64,000 nt of DNA from Limnoglobus roseus (GCF_008254045.1 NZ_CP042425.1:5394001-5458000); one strand, 5' to 3'; positions 51,799-60,470 are shown, counted from the first letter of the stretch. Notes: a model not told the origin generated them from the letters alone. Numbers and translations: made by a program.

Positions 51799-52107
51799 TC
51801 ACTTCCTCGGATTCTTCTTCGGCTTGGCGGGTTCCTTCGCTTCGGCCTTCTTCGGCCGGCCTCGCGGTTTCGGCGCAGGCGGCATCGGTGGCTGCTCGTC
51901 TTCAGGTGCCAGGATTTCCTCAAAGTGAGTGCAAGGGACTTTTAGAGCACGGCAGAGGCGGAACAGGACAGAGCCGCTAACACTGTTCAGGCCCCGTTCC
52001 ATATTCCCGATGCCTCCCTGAGTGAGGCCAGCCGCCGCAGCGAGTGTCTCTTGGGACATCCCTTGTTCGACTCGTAGTCGCCGTAGCTCTTCGCCAAACG
52101 TAGGCAT
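51799..52107 (-). CDS. XRE-family regulator with a basic Pro/Lys tail
   Basis: About 102 residues from ATG 52107. A Cro/C1-type HTH occupies residues 4-62 (FGEELRRLRVEQGMSQETLAAAAGLTQGGIGNMERGLNSVSGSVLFRLCRALKVP). The C-terminus is a Pro/Lys/Glu-rich tail (PPAPKPRGRPKKAEAKEPAKPKKNPRK) with an AT-hook-like RGRPKK. It probably represses its own and neighbouring genes in the low-GC block (the gene at 50992 reads in the same direction). Confidence 0.75.
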   Translation of the reverse strand: MPTFGEELRRLRVEQGMSQETLAAAAGLTQGGIGNMERGLNSVSGSVLFRLCRALKVPCTHFEEILAPEDEQPPMPPAPKPRGRPKKAEAKEPAKPKKNPRK

Positions 52108-52451
52108 GTAAATTCCAAAAGGATGCTGTTGACTAAATTGCAACACGATGCTATTGTACCATGGCAACGCTGAATCGCAAGGCAAACAGGTTCGCCCCCA
52201 AACCTTCAACTGATTGATCTTCCTCACGCAAGGCGAACGCTCGTTGCGAATCGTCCGTGTCGAAGGTACGTCTCGAAGGAGTCCGAGATGATTTTTCTGA
52301 TCGCCGATCAGCTACCCGCCACGAAGTTTCATAAGTCCGTCCGCCATTGGTCCCTCCACTGATCATTCTGGTTGCGATGCTTCCACTGCTCCACGCTTCC
52401 CACTCGTACTTGTTTAGCGGGTCAACTCGTTGGGTCTCGTTCGCCGATCGG

Positions 52452-53021
52452 TTACTCGGATAGCCGTCTCTGCCATTTGATGCCCTTTACTAGCAGGCGT
52501 GTCTTGATGGCCTCGTCCCAAACCACGGTGAAGCCGGCCGTCTCCAAGGCTCGCTTGATCCGTCGGCCTATTTCGATGCCTTTCTCGTCGTCGCCGCGGA
52601 TATCGCCATAGGTAAGATGAAGATCACCGTTCTCCATGACCCGCTCCAGATCCTGACCGTGGTAGAAGCAGTAGCCGCCGATGCCCGACTGCTCACCACC
52701 AGCCTCGTGGTAGAACTGAGTCACATCGTCTAGGCCGTTGTCCTGGGTATAGCCCGCGTTCTGCAACGCCAGAATGCCTTGCTGCTCCAACAACTCAAAG
52801 ACTTGATCCAAGCGGTCACAGTCAGTGATGGCTGGCCAGGCCAGCTCGTCCGCACGCTTCTTGCGGAACTCCTCTTCGATGCGAGCTCGGAGCCAGCCGT
52901 GATCAAGCTCACCCGGGCTGAGCACAGCCTCGTCGATCATCTCGACGATCCCGTCGGCATCGTAAAAACCCGACCACACGAATTGGCGGACGGATTCAAC
53001 CGCGACTGCTTCCTTATCCAT
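52452..53021 (-). CDS. DUF6891-type protein
   Basis: About 189 residues from ATG 53021. VRQFVWSGFYDADGIVEMIDEAVLS, LRARIEEEFRKKRADELAWPAITDCDRLDQVFELLEQQGILALQNAGYTQDNGLDDVTQFYHE and GYCFYHGQDLERVMENGDLHLTYGDI match this family by eye. The family is widespread in actinobacteria and planctomycetes and has no known function. The A/T-richer codon use matches the rest of the block 50992-53021. Confidence 0.7.
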   Translation of the reverse strand: MDKEAVAVESVRQFVWSGFYDADGIVEMIDEAVLSPGELDHGWLRARIEEEFRKKRADELAWPAITDCDRLDQVFELLEQQGILALQNAGYTQDNGLDDVTQFYHEAGGEQSGIGGYCFYHGQDLERVMENGDLHLTYGDIRGDDEKGIEIGRRIKRALETAGFTVVWDEAIKTRLLVKGIKWQRRLSE

Positions 53022-53188
53022 TCCGGCTCCGCTTCGCTCCTGGTTCTTCTTGGCCGCCACGCACGTACCAACGGCTCTCCCGTTGGTCACCTGTTGGCGA
53101 CTAATGGACACGACTTCCTTCTCTCCCGCTCACGCATTCTTTCTCCGGCAATCGCATCTGGCCTTCCTCCGTTTCCGGTGCTCGTTCA

Positions 53189-54565
53189 TCACCCGAACAG
53201 CGGCGGGCGTGTCAGGAGCCGGTTGCCGAACCAGCGTAACGTCTGGCTGATGTGGTCCACGACCGAGAGCGTCTGGCGGCGGCACGTCTCGAACACGGAC
53301 ATCAGTACGCCCTGCGCCTGCGCACCTGCCGCCGTCCGGTTCCCACCCCAGACCTTACGATTCACTACCGCCGGGCGGATCGCCTGCTCGGCCTTCCAGT
53401 TCGTCGGCTCGATCCGCGGGTCGAACACGAACGCGAACCACTGCTCGAAGTGGTTCCGCAGGTGCCGCGCCAGAGTAGCGTACTCCGGCACCGCCCGCGG
53501 TCGGCGCACCAGATCCAGCAGGCGGTCGTCGAACGACACCCGATGCGCGTCGAGTTGGTTGTCGGTCCACGTCCCCGGCACGTACCCGTTCCGCCAGTGG
53601 ATCGCCTCGGTGAACAGCGCGATCACCTGCCGCGGGAAGCGAACGGCCCCGCGGGTGGCGGTCGCCAGCAGGTCGCGGGCGCGGCGGAGCACGTGGGCCA
53701 CACATTGCTGATGGATCGCCCCCTCGAACCGCTCGTAGGAGGCGAACCCGTCGTGGCTCAAGACACCCGACCAGTCCGCTCCGATCACCCGCTCCAGGGC
53801 GTCGGCACTGCGCTTCGAGTCGATGCCGTACGCGGTGGCACGGTCACCGACCCAGGCGTGGAGCCAGGCCGGGTGCCCTCCGACCCGCCACCCCGTCTCG
53901 TCCGCCGCGATCTGCTCGGACGACCGCACGTCGTCGAGGATCAGCGTGTAGTCCGGTTCGAGCCGGGCCGCGGCCCGCAGGTCGATCCGGGCGCTGGCCC
54001 CGCGGGTCAGGGTGATGCCGAACAGGGTCCGGAAGGCCGACGCGACCTTCCCGTGCGACAGGCCCATCTGGGTGTGCAGGACCGCGGCCGCGGCCTGGGC
54101 GTCGGGGCCGACCTGGCTGGCGGCCGCACCCAGGGCGTCGGATGTCTGGAGCGGGTGCCGGCCCTGGGTGCGCTTGCCGCACCCCTCGCAGTGTCCGACG
54201 TGGACGCGGAACTTGCGGATCAGCGGCGTGCGGGGGATCTCGGTCTGATACTGGTCGGCGGTGCCGGTCTCGACGAGGCGGCCCCGACAGTGGGGGCAGG
54301 CGTCGGGCAGGTGCGCCTCGTGGCACTCGGCGACCTGCTCGGGCGGGGGCGGCGGACGGTGGCCGTGAGTGCCGTGGGCGTCGCCCGACTTGCGGCCGGG
54401 CGGCTTTGGGTCGGGCTTCGGCGGCCCCTTGCGGAACGGGGCGGCCTGTCGCTTGCCGGCGCGGACGGCCTCCTCCAGCTTCCGGGTCAACTCGGCGACC
54501 TGGGCTTCGAGTTCGGCGACACGCTTGAGGAGATCCCGACAGCGGGGACACGCAGGCTCGTCCAT
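53189..54565 (-). CDS. IS66-family transposase
   Basis: A 458-residue DDE transposase. The N-terminal part has a leucine-zipper-like start (LLKRVAELEAQVAELTRKLEEA), a Pro/Lys linker and a zinc-finger segment (CPHCRGRL). The catalytic core has Asp in AADETGWRVGG, Asp in LSHDGFASYERF and Glu in NWKAEQAIRPAVVNRK. The TnpA and TnpB helper genes of classical IS66 are absent, as in many IS66 elements of planctomycetes with a single gene. I could not define the terminal inverted repeats with confidence. The frame is intact, so it may be active. Confidence 0.9.
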   Translation of the reverse strand: MDEPACPRCRDLLKRVAELEAQVAELTRKLEEAVRAGKRQAAPFRKGPPKPDPKPPGRKSGDAHGTHGHRPPPPPEQVAECHEAHLPDACPHCRGRLVETGTADQYQTEIPRTPLIRKFRVHVGHCEGCGKRTQGRHPLQTSDALGAAASQVGPDAQAAAAVLHTQMGLSHGKVASAFRTLFGITLTRGASARIDLRAAARLEPDYTLILDDVRSSEQIAADETGWRVGGHPAWLHAWVGDRATAYGIDSKRSADALERVIGADWSGVLSHDGFASYERFEGAIHQQCVAHVLRRARDLLATATRGAVRFPRQVIALFTEAIHWRNGYVPGTWTDNQLDAHRVSFDDRLLDLVRRPRAVPEYATLARHLRNHFEQWFAFVFDPRIEPTNWKAEQAIRPAVVNRKVWGGNRTAAGAQAQGVLMSVFETCRRQTLSVVDHISQTLRWFGNRLLTRPPLFG

Positions 54566-54746
54566 GCCGCGATACTACCAGATCAGCCCGCGTTCGACTG
54601 CCCTGGGGCCGGATGGGGCGCTAAACAAGTACTCCCACTCGACCACGGAAGCGGCCGCGTGAAGGCAAGCCACGACCACGAAAGACCGCATAGTTTTCCC
54701 CTCGCTCGCATCACTTCGACTGCGGGCGTTTAAGGGAGATCGTGCT

Positions 54747-55040
54747 ATGAGCAAAGCCGTTGAATTGTTGAGGGAGATTCGAGATTTACTTTCGATGCAG
54801 GCGAGCCCGCTTCTGGACAAGCGCGGTGTTGTGAAGTTTTTGTGCATGGGGAAGACGAGCATTGAACGGGCGGAGGCTGAAGGTCGTTTCCCCAAAGCTG
54901 TCGCGACTCCAGGCGGGCCGAGGTGGCGAAGAGAGGAGTTGATCCAGTGGGTGAAAACGTTGAAGCCGCGGCGGCGGAAGCCGCGAGGCCGCCGGCGGAT
55001 CGTCCTGCCGGTCGAATCGACCGACGCATCGCGCACATGA
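54747..55040 (+). CDS. AlpA-like helix-turn-helix protein
   Basis: Ninety-seven residues. A helical start (VELLREIRDLLSMQASPL) is followed by LDKRGVVKFLCMGKTSIERAEAEGRFPKAVATPGGPRWRREELIQWVKTL, an AlpA-type winged HTH with the characteristic RF-P and W-x2-E-x-L features, and an Arg-rich basic tail. It stands at the left edge of the replication block and could control it. GGGAGA is a few bases upstream. Confidence 0.65.
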   Translation: MSKAVELLREIRDLLSMQASPLLDKRGVVKFLCMGKTSIERAEAEGRFPKAVATPGGPRWRREELIQWVKTLKPRRRKPRGRRRIVLPVESTDASRT

Positions 55041-55122
55041 TGAATCGCACCCGACCTGCGTGCTGGTCGGCCGTGCCGGCGGTGCCGGCGTTTTACTCAA
55101 CTACTTCGCGAAAGGACCCTTG

Positions 55123-55521
55123 ATGGCAACTGCCACTCGAAAGCCCGCCTCAACGGCCGTGCGTGAGTCGGCCCCGCAACCGGTAGGGACAAGCAACGCC
55201 TTCCCCGGATGGCCCCGGCATCGCGTCGCCGCCTACCTCAACGTCCTGGAGCAGTTGCCTGCCTGCTCGTGGTACAGGCAGGTCCGCCGAATGTTGGCCG
55301 ACGCGGATGCTTTGTTGAATGAGATCGACACGTTCCGCTTCGATTTGCGGCCGGAGTGGATAGCCGTCGCTCCCGACCCGCTCGCTGAATTCTTCCGGCT
55401 CTTCGGCACGCCCGACTTGGCCGACCAAGTCGCCGCCGTTCGCCTCACGCTTCGGGCCTTTGCCGACGCGGTCGGAAACAATCTCCCGCCAACGCCGGTT
55501 CAAAAGCCGAAGGCGAAGTAA
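55123..55521 (+). CDS. Hypothetical protein of the replication block (132 aa)
   Basis: From ATG 55123. After a Thr/Ala-rich start comes a helical domain (RHRVAAYLNVLEQLPACSWYRQVRRMLADADALLNEIDTFRFDLRPEW... FFRLFGTPDLADQVAAVRLTLRAFADAV). No family recognised. It has ordinary GC-rich codon use and is followed 29 bases later by the next gene, so they are probably co-transcribed. Confidence 0.55.
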   Translation: MATATRKPASTAVRESAPQPVGTSNAFPGWPRHRVAAYLNVLEQLPACSWYRQVRRMLADADALLNEIDTFRFDLRPEWIAVAPDPLAEFFRLFGTPDLADQVAAVRLTLRAFADAVGNNLPPTPVQKPKAK

Positions 55522-55553
55522 CGATTCCTTAACCCTTAGAATGGAGAGTAATC

Positions 55554-55946
55554 ATGTCCGACGCCGTTGCAGTCACGAAGAAGCCTGCCAAGAAGAAGCC
55601 TGCCACAAAGAAGCCGACGCCCAAGAAGGCCGTCTTGAAGAAGTCGCCGCCCGCCGTTGAATCGGACCCGGCCGCGGACCTGATGGCGGGTTGGGACAAG
55701 CCGACTGGATTCGAAGAGGTGAACGAAGCCATCGAAGATTTAAAACACTTTGTGCAGACACTGGACTCCTGGGACGCGGAGGACTGTTTACGAATGATGG
55801 TTAACCTCGGCTTGCTTTCAAGGCTCGTCGATCGAATCGAGCGCGGGAACAACTATGTGTTGTTGAGCAAAAACAACGATCTCGACAACGCCTTGGATCG
55901 ACGTCTGGGCCCAGTGGGAAACCTTCGGCGTACCGGAATCTGCTGA
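55554..55946 (+). CDS. Protein with a histone H1-like Lys/Pro/Ala-rich N-terminus
   Basis: A 130-residue protein. Residues 8-32 are repeats of the type KKPAxKKPT/A, strongly basic and DNA-binding in character. The remaining ~95 residues form a helical domain (GFEEVNEAIEDLKHFVQTLDSWDAEDCLRMMVNLGLLSRLVDRIERGN). This combination suggests a chromatin- or replication-associated protein. No family recognised. Confidence 0.55.
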   Translation: MSDAVAVTKKPAKKKPATKKPTPKKAVLKKSPPAVESDPAADLMAGWDKPTGFEEVNEAIEDLKHFVQTLDSWDAEDCLRMMVNLGLLSRLVDRIERGNNYVLLSKNNDLDNALDRRLGPVGNLRRTGIC

Positions 55947-56373
55947 CGTTGTCCGTCCGCCTGTGAGGCGGTGAACGCCATCTGAAGTCGTCTGGCCGGT
56001 GGAGCGATCCGCCGGCCGGCCTTATTCTCACCCCGCTCGCGTCGCTCAACCCTCCCTGCGAAGAAAATGGCTCGAAAACAGGCGAATTCGCGCCCGCCAT
56101 CCGCTCGCGGCCTTCACGACCATTTTCGTAAGCCCTGGAAATCAAGGCGAATCGGAGGCTCCAGTCACGCTCATGGCTCTCGTCTCGCTTGTTTTCAAGG
56201 CGTTTTCCCGCGCGCCCGAGTTCCGATTCGTCCGTGTGAGACAGGGTGCAACGGCTGTAGGAGGGGACCGTGCTCAAAGAATGAACGGTTTTCACTCTGC
56301 ATTTCGGACCTCCTGTCGATGGTTCTTTATGAGCGGAGACTCGCCGGCGGCCACCAGCGAGTCCATGCCGGCC

Positions 56374-56408
56374 GGTCCCACGGGTGACTAGTTCCCACCC
56401 GTGGGACC
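56374..56408. promoter_or_regulatory. 13-bp inverted repeat, possible operator or terminator
   Basis: GGTCCCACGGGTG (56374-56386) and CACCCGTGGGACC (56396-56408), perfect, with a 9-base spacer containing CTAGTT. It lies 29 bases before the ATG of the 324-aa gene, so a regulator-binding or RNA-structure role is more likely than termination. The stretch 55947-56373 before it shows no gene. Confidence 0.5.
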
Positions 56409-56436
56409 GCCGGGCCGCACACTAGGAACTAGACCC

Positions 56437-57411
56437 ATGTTGACCACTCCGCCGTCATCGGCAATTTGTTCGTTAATCCCCGTCGACGTCCGACTCCGCC
56501 GTGCCGCCGTTGATCGTATCGCCTGGCGTCACGCCGTCGAAGCATGGGCGAGTTCGACCGATGAGTGTCGAGGCCGTGCTCTCCTCGAAGACATCGACCG
56601 AGCGTGGCAATGGCGGTGGTGCGACCAGACGTTTCCCCATCACGACACAATCGCGAGCGTTGCTGAACTGCGGCAGTACGTCGGCGTAGCTCGGTCCGCG
56701 GCGGCCGTGCTGGCAACCGACTGGATCGCCGACCACGCTCGGCTCTGGCATCTCTCCTGCCTCCTGAATGACGAACTGTTCACAGCCCTCGCAGGTGTAC
56801 GGTTGAACGATCCCGCGGCGTGGACGGACGGAGGCGTGATCCGGCGATTCGAACACGAGACGTTCACGGCGGTGCGATGGCCGACGCCGAAACATCTTCT
56901 GAACTACAGACCGGACGAGTTCGCGCAAAGAATCACGTCTACGTGCTGGGCCGCGATGCTGAGCCTGAACAGCACCGTTCCCAACCCAGTTCGGCCGTTC
57001 GGGCGGATACTCCAGATCGAACCGGTCTTGGACATGGTCGAAGCGTGGGCACGTTCAGGGGGGATCACAAGCCCGGACAATCGCCCCGATGGCATCCCTC
57101 GGTTCCGTGGAGTTGGCTTCCCCTCGCCCAAGAAGATCGTCTACGGGAACCTGTCCGCAGAAGGTCAGCCGAAGCCAATCGCCGTCCTGCGGGCGATCCT
57201 CGAAGCATCGGATCAGCTCGGCACCGAATCCTTCGAAGAGAGAGAGATTCAGAGGAAAGCCGCAGTTGAAGGCAAGCTTCACACACACCTTTCGAAGGTT
57301 CGGGGCCTGCTCAAAGCCGTCAACTATCCCGAGACCGTGCAGCAACACACGGACGGGGAGGTGATGACCTACATCTACCTCGCCCCCGATCCTCCGAAGA
57401 GAATTGAATGA
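56437..57411 (+). CDS. Hypothetical protein of the replication block (324 aa)
   Basis: From ATG 56437. Features: a Trp-rich region (HAVEAWASSTDECRGRALLEDIDRAWQWRWCDQTFPHHD), a segment VDMVEAWARSGGITSPDNRP-like that precedes IPRFRGVGFPSPKKIVYGNLSAEGQPKPIAVLRAILEASDQLG, and a final region with helical, HTH-like spacing (FEEREIQRKAAVEGKLHTHLSKVRGLLKAVNYPETVQQHTDGEVMTYIYL). The last part resembles a winged helix. It could be a replication or regulatory protein; no family recognised. Confidence 0.6.
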   Translation: MLTTPPSSAICSLIPVDVRLRRAAVDRIAWRHAVEAWASSTDECRGRALLEDIDRAWQWRWCDQTFPHHDTIASVAELRQYVGVARSAAAVLATDWIADHARLWHLSCLLNDELFTALAGVRLNDPAAWTDGGVIRRFEHETFTAVRWPTPKHLLNYRPDEFAQRITSTCWAAMLSLNSTVPNPVRPFGRILQIEPVLDMVEAWARSGGITSPDNRPDGIPRFRGVGFPSPKKIVYGNLSAEGQPKPIAVLRAILEASDQLGTESFEEREIQRKAAVEGKLHTHLSKVRGLLKAVNYPETVQQHTDGEVMTYIYLAPDPPKRIE

Positions 57412-57476
57412 GAATTTAACCCCTGGTGAATGACGTCACGGTAATCTTCTGCACCAGCACACTGAGAGGGCTAACT

Positions 57477-57653
57477 ATGACCGACGCGGCTCCGCGACAT
57501 TCACCCTTGCAAGCCGTACCCTCGGCCGACGAGATCCGGAAACGTCTTGCTGAGACTTTGGCCGAGCGGCGTGCGCTCAAGGACTTGCTCAGGGTCGCTG
57601 TTCAAATTGAGTCCGACCGCGCGGGGGCGTCCCTACCGCTGTCGAAGAACTAG
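57477..57653 (+). CDS. Small helical protein (58 aa)
   Basis: From ATG 57477. APRHSPLQAVPSADEIRKRLAETLAERRALKDLLRVAVQIES is a charged helix, and the end is Ser/Leu-rich. Part of a run of short genes on one strand with small gaps leading to the initiator-like gene. No family recognised. Confidence 0.5.
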   Translation: MTDAAPRHSPLQAVPSADEIRKRLAETLAERRALKDLLRVAVQIESDRAGASLPLSKN

Positions 57654-57721
57654 CCAACCTACCAGGTAAACATCACCCGCATAACCGGCCCGCTCGGGTC
57701 GGCCCGTAAAAGGTACGCGCC

Positions 57722-57931
57722 ATGAGTCGAACATCGGACCTGTACGGCCTAATGCCCAACGGCCGCCCCTTTGGCCCGCCTCCTGGCGGGGTCGGCACTC
57801 ATGCCGAGCAGGTCGCGAAGGCAAACACGCCCCGCCCAAAGCCGACCGCCGAGCAGTTGATGCTCAGCGACCTGTGCCGGCGGGTAGCGGCCTTGGAGCG
57901 GTACATCTACGGACCGGGGGGCGGCCGGTGA
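57722..57931 (+). CDS. Small hypothetical protein (69 aa)
   Basis: Gly/Pro-rich N-terminus (YGLMPNGRPFGPPPGGVGTHAEQ) and a helical C-terminus (EQLMLSDLCRRVAALERYIYG). It overlaps the next gene start by GTGA, so translation is coupled. No family recognised. Confidence 0.5.
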   Translation: MSRTSDLYGLMPNGRPFGPPPGGVGTHAEQVAKANTPRPKPTAEQLMLSDLCRRVAALERYIYGPGGGR

Positions 57932-58176
57932 GCCAATTAACTGAACCCAAGCTGCCCTCGAAGGAAGCCATCCGAGCGAGGATGCGGCAGCTGCAACGGC
58001 CGCCCGCGCAACGCGGCGGACCAGCCACCTTTGCCGAAGCATTCGCCGAGGTTCAGGAGTTGGTCGCGCTCTGGATTCTGCTACATCGCCGGAAGGATGC
58101 TGTCGCACGAGCGGAGAGGCGGTGTCCTGGGATCATTGAATTCATGACCCGGTTCGCGATGGAGGGCGGCTCATGA
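57928..58176 (+). CDS. Small helical protein (82 aa)
   Basis: From GTG 57928, coupled to the preceding gene (GTGA). LPSKEAIRARMRQLQRPPAQRGGPATFAEAFAEVQELVALWILLHRRKDAVARAERRC is an amphipathic helical protein. Its stop overlaps the start of the initiator-like gene (ATGA at 58173). Three overlapping genes in a row suggest a single translated unit. Confidence 0.55.
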   Translation: MSQLTEPKLPSKEAIRARMRQLQRPPAQRGGPATFAEAFAEVQELVALWILLHRRKDAVARAERRCPGIIEFMTRFAMEGGS

Positions 58177-59147
58177 GCGAGCAGAATGTCGCCAAGCGAC
58201 CCGGCATCCGGGCCCTTCGGATCATCAGGCTGATGACGAAGGCGTGTGTGGCGAACGAACTCGGACCACAGGTCTTCACCCTCGTGACCGTCATCGCGGC
58301 GGCGGAGGATAGCAGGAAGTACCTGTCCGAGGTGACGTTCTACGATTTCCAGTTGATGCCGCTGATCGGCGCGAACTGCCAAGACACGCTCGCCCGCGTT
58401 CGCAAGCGGGCCTTCGATGCCGGCTGGCTGACGTACCAGCCAGGACGGAAGGGTGTGCCGGGGCGGTACCGGGCGACGATCCCCCCGGCCGTGGAGGCCT
58501 TCACCGACGCCCCCGTGGATGAGTCGCCGGAAGAATACACCGCGGATTCCTCCGCACCCGTGCGGACACAAGCCGGGGGAATCAGCGGACACAAGCCGGG
58601 AGCAAGCCGGGAGCAAGCCGGGGGAATCAGCGGACCTCTTATACCGCTTCCCTACCCTGTACCTGAAAAAGAGGGCGCGACCCGAAGCGGGTCGCTTGAT
58701 GCTGTCGAGAACGACAAAACGAATACGGGAAAGGTGAAGAAACCGAAGCAGCCCCAAGCGGACGGCTCGACGGTGCCGATCCCGCCGGAACTCGACACGC
58801 CGGAATTCCGCGAGGCGTGGGCCGAGTGGCTCGCCGACCGGAAGGGTCGGCGCAAGCCCGTCACGATCATTGCCGCGAGCCGGCAGTTCAAGAAGTTGAT
58901 CCCCCTCGGCCCAACGGCCGCCGCCGAGTGCGTGGCCAAGTCCATCACCAGTTGCTGGTCGGACATCTTCCCGGACAAATTCACGCCGTCTGCCCGCGCC
59001 GGACCGGCGGATCGGGGCCGCCACGCCGGGTACGACCTGCTCCCCGGTCAGAGGTACGAACCGCCCACGGCCCCGCCACTGTTTCCGCCGGCTCAGCCCG
59101 TCACCGTCGCCCCCGGCGCACCACCCCACCCGAAAGGCCCCCGATGA
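58173..59147 (+). CDS. Phage replication initiator / replisome-organiser-like protein
   Basis: A 324-residue protein. Residues 15-110 are a winged-helix-like domain (ALRIIRLMTKACVANELGPQVFTLVTVIAAAEDSRKYLSEVTFYDFQLMPLIGANCQDTLARVRKRAFDAGWL), as in phage replication initiators. A low-complexity linker (about 130-160) is encoded by direct repeats, and the C-terminal part (DTPEFREAWAEWLADRKGRRKPVTIIAASRQFKKLI...) resembles the helicase-loader-binding region of such proteins. It overlaps the DnaB gene by ATGA. Role: melt the origin and deliver DnaB; inferred from position and layout. Confidence 0.65.
   Translation: MSEQNVAKRPGIRALRIIRLMTKACVANELGPQVFTLVTVIAAAEDSRKYLSEVTFYDFQLMPLIGANCQDTLARVRKRAFDAGWLTYQPGRKGVPGRYRATIPPAVEAFTDAPVDESPEEYTADSSAPVRTQAGGISGHKPGASREQAGGISGPLIPLPYPVPEKEGATRSGSLDAVENDKTNTGKVKKPKQPQADGSTVPIPPELDTPEFREAWAEWLADRKGRRKPVTIIAASRQFKKLIPLGPTAAAECVAKSITSCWSDIFPDKFTPSARAGPADRGRHAGYDLLPGQRYEPPTAPPLFPPAQPVTVAPGAPPHPKGPR
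58569..58634 (+). repeat. Direct repeats within the initiator gene, candidate replication origin
   Basis: Four copies of CAAGCCGGG (58569, 58592, 58603, 58614) and two copies of GGAATCAGCGGA flank or overlap them, in about 66 bases. A slightly AT-richer stretch (CTCTTATACCGC) follows from 58637. Lambda keeps its origin as iterons inside the O initiator gene; this layout is similar. Confidence 0.5.
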
Positions 59148-60469
59148 ACGACCGCGTCCCGCCCCAGAACCGCGAGGCCGAAGTGGCCGTTCTGTCCGCG
59201 TTCCTCGTTGACCCCGCCTGCCACGACGACGTGGCCGGCATCGTCGGCGCGGAGGACTTCTACTTTGACGCCCACCAAAAGATTTTCGCGGCGGCGACCG
59301 ACCTGGCGCAGGCCGGCAAAGCCGTCGACCTCGTGACGGTTGCGGAAGAACTTCGCCGCCGCCGTCAGCTCGAAGACGTCGGCGGGCCTGTGTACTTGGC
59401 CGAGGTCTACGACGTCGTCCCGACGGCCGCGAACGCCGCCCACCACGCCGGGATCGTCCGCGGGGCGGCCGTCGCCCGCCGGGTGATTCGCCTGTGCCAC
59501 GAGACCCTCCGCGACGCCCACGCCGCTTCCGGCCCGCCCGAGGAACTGCTCGCCGCCCTTGAGGCCAATGTCTTCGACCTCGGCCGGGGGTTGGGCGACC
59601 GGGGCCGGGAGTTGGTCGATGCCGGGGCGTGCATCGAGGCGGCCAAGGTGCGAATCGACGAGCGGCAGACGGACGGCGGCGCGACGCTCCGCGGCGTGCC
59701 CACCGGGTTCGACGCGCTCGACGGGTTCCTGAACGGCCTGCGGCCGGGGTCGTTGACGGTCGTCGCCGCCCGGCCGAGCGTCGGCAAGACGGCGATGGCC
59801 GCCGGGTTCCTGTTGCAAGCGGCCTTCGCCGGCGTCTCGGGGCTGTTCGTGTCGCTGGAGATGACTCGCGAGGAGGTCGGCGACCGGTTCCTGTCGATGC
59901 TCGCGGGCGTCGACCTGAAGCGGATCGCCGGGACAGACCGGCTCAGTCGGACCGAGGCGGACAAGGTATGCGCGGTGACGGTCGACGGGCAGGCCCGGAT
60001 CTGGATCGACGACCGGGTCGGCCAGACGGCCGCCCGCATCGCGTCGACCGTCCGGCGGGCGGTCCGCCGGCACGGCGTCGGGCTCGTGGTCGTCGACTAC
60101 CTGACGCTCGTCCACCCGGAGAACGCGCGGGACCGTCCCGACCTGCAAGTCGGCAAGATCGCCACCCGGTTGAAGGAACTCGCGAAGTCGGCCGGCGTGC
60201 CGGTCGTCGCCTTGGCGCAACTGAACCGCCAGGTCGAGAGCCGGGCCGACGGCAAGCCGAAGATGTCGGACCTCCGCGAGTCCGGACAGATCGAGCAGGA
60301 CGCGGACAACGTGCTGATGCTCCACCCGATGCCGGCCGAGCCAGGAGGGCAGACGCAGGACGTCGACCTGCTGATCGAGAAGAACCGGCAGGGACCGCGG
60401 GGCGTCGTCCAGCTCACCTACCGCCGGCCGTTCGTCCGCTTCGAACCGCGAACTGTGGAGGGCCGGTAA
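59144..60469 (+). CDS. Replicative DNA helicase, DnaB type
   Basis: A 441-residue protein from ATG 59144. The DnaB N-terminal domain is at residues 1-110 (PPQNREAEVAVLSAFLVDPACHDDVAGIV...AVDLVTVAEELRRRRQLEDVGGPVYLAEV). The RecA-like ATPase domain has GLRPGSLTVVAARPSVGKTAMA (Walker A), DRFLSMLAGV, VVVDYLTLV (Walker B), a DLRESGQIEQDADNVLMLH segment and the final IEKNRQGPRG Arg-finger region. It is of normal length and appears functional. It unwinds DNA at the replication fork of the element. Start overlaps the initiator stop (ATGA). Confidence 0.9.
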   Translation: MNDRVPPQNREAEVAVLSAFLVDPACHDDVAGIVGAEDFYFDAHQKIFAAATDLAQAGKAVDLVTVAEELRRRRQLEDVGGPVYLAEVYDVVPTAANAAHHAGIVRGAAVARRVIRLCHETLRDAHAASGPPEELLAALEANVFDLGRGLGDRGRELVDAGACIEAAKVRIDERQTDGGATLRGVPTGFDALDGFLNGLRPGSLTVVAARPSVGKTAMAAGFLLQAAFAGVSGLFVSLEMTREEVGDRFLSMLAGVDLKRIAGTDRLSRTEADKVCAVTVDGQARIWIDDRVGQTAARIASTVRRAVRRHGVGLVVVDYLTLVHPENARDRPDLQVGKIATRLKELAKSAGVPVVALAQLNRQVESRADGKPKMSDLRESGQIEQDADNVLMLHPMPAEPGGQTQDVDLLIEKNRQGPRGVVQLTYRRPFVRFEPRTVEGR

Positions 60470-60470
60470 C

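Noticed and set aside
53252..54733. A 493-codon plus-strand frame opposite the IS66 transposase
   Set aside because: Antisense shadow; the minus strand is a clear IS66 transposase with all catalytic residues.
58560..58640. A CRISPR array
   Set aside because: The repeats are 9-12 bases, unevenly spaced and inside a coding frame, without spacers of regular length; no cas genes anywhere in the window.
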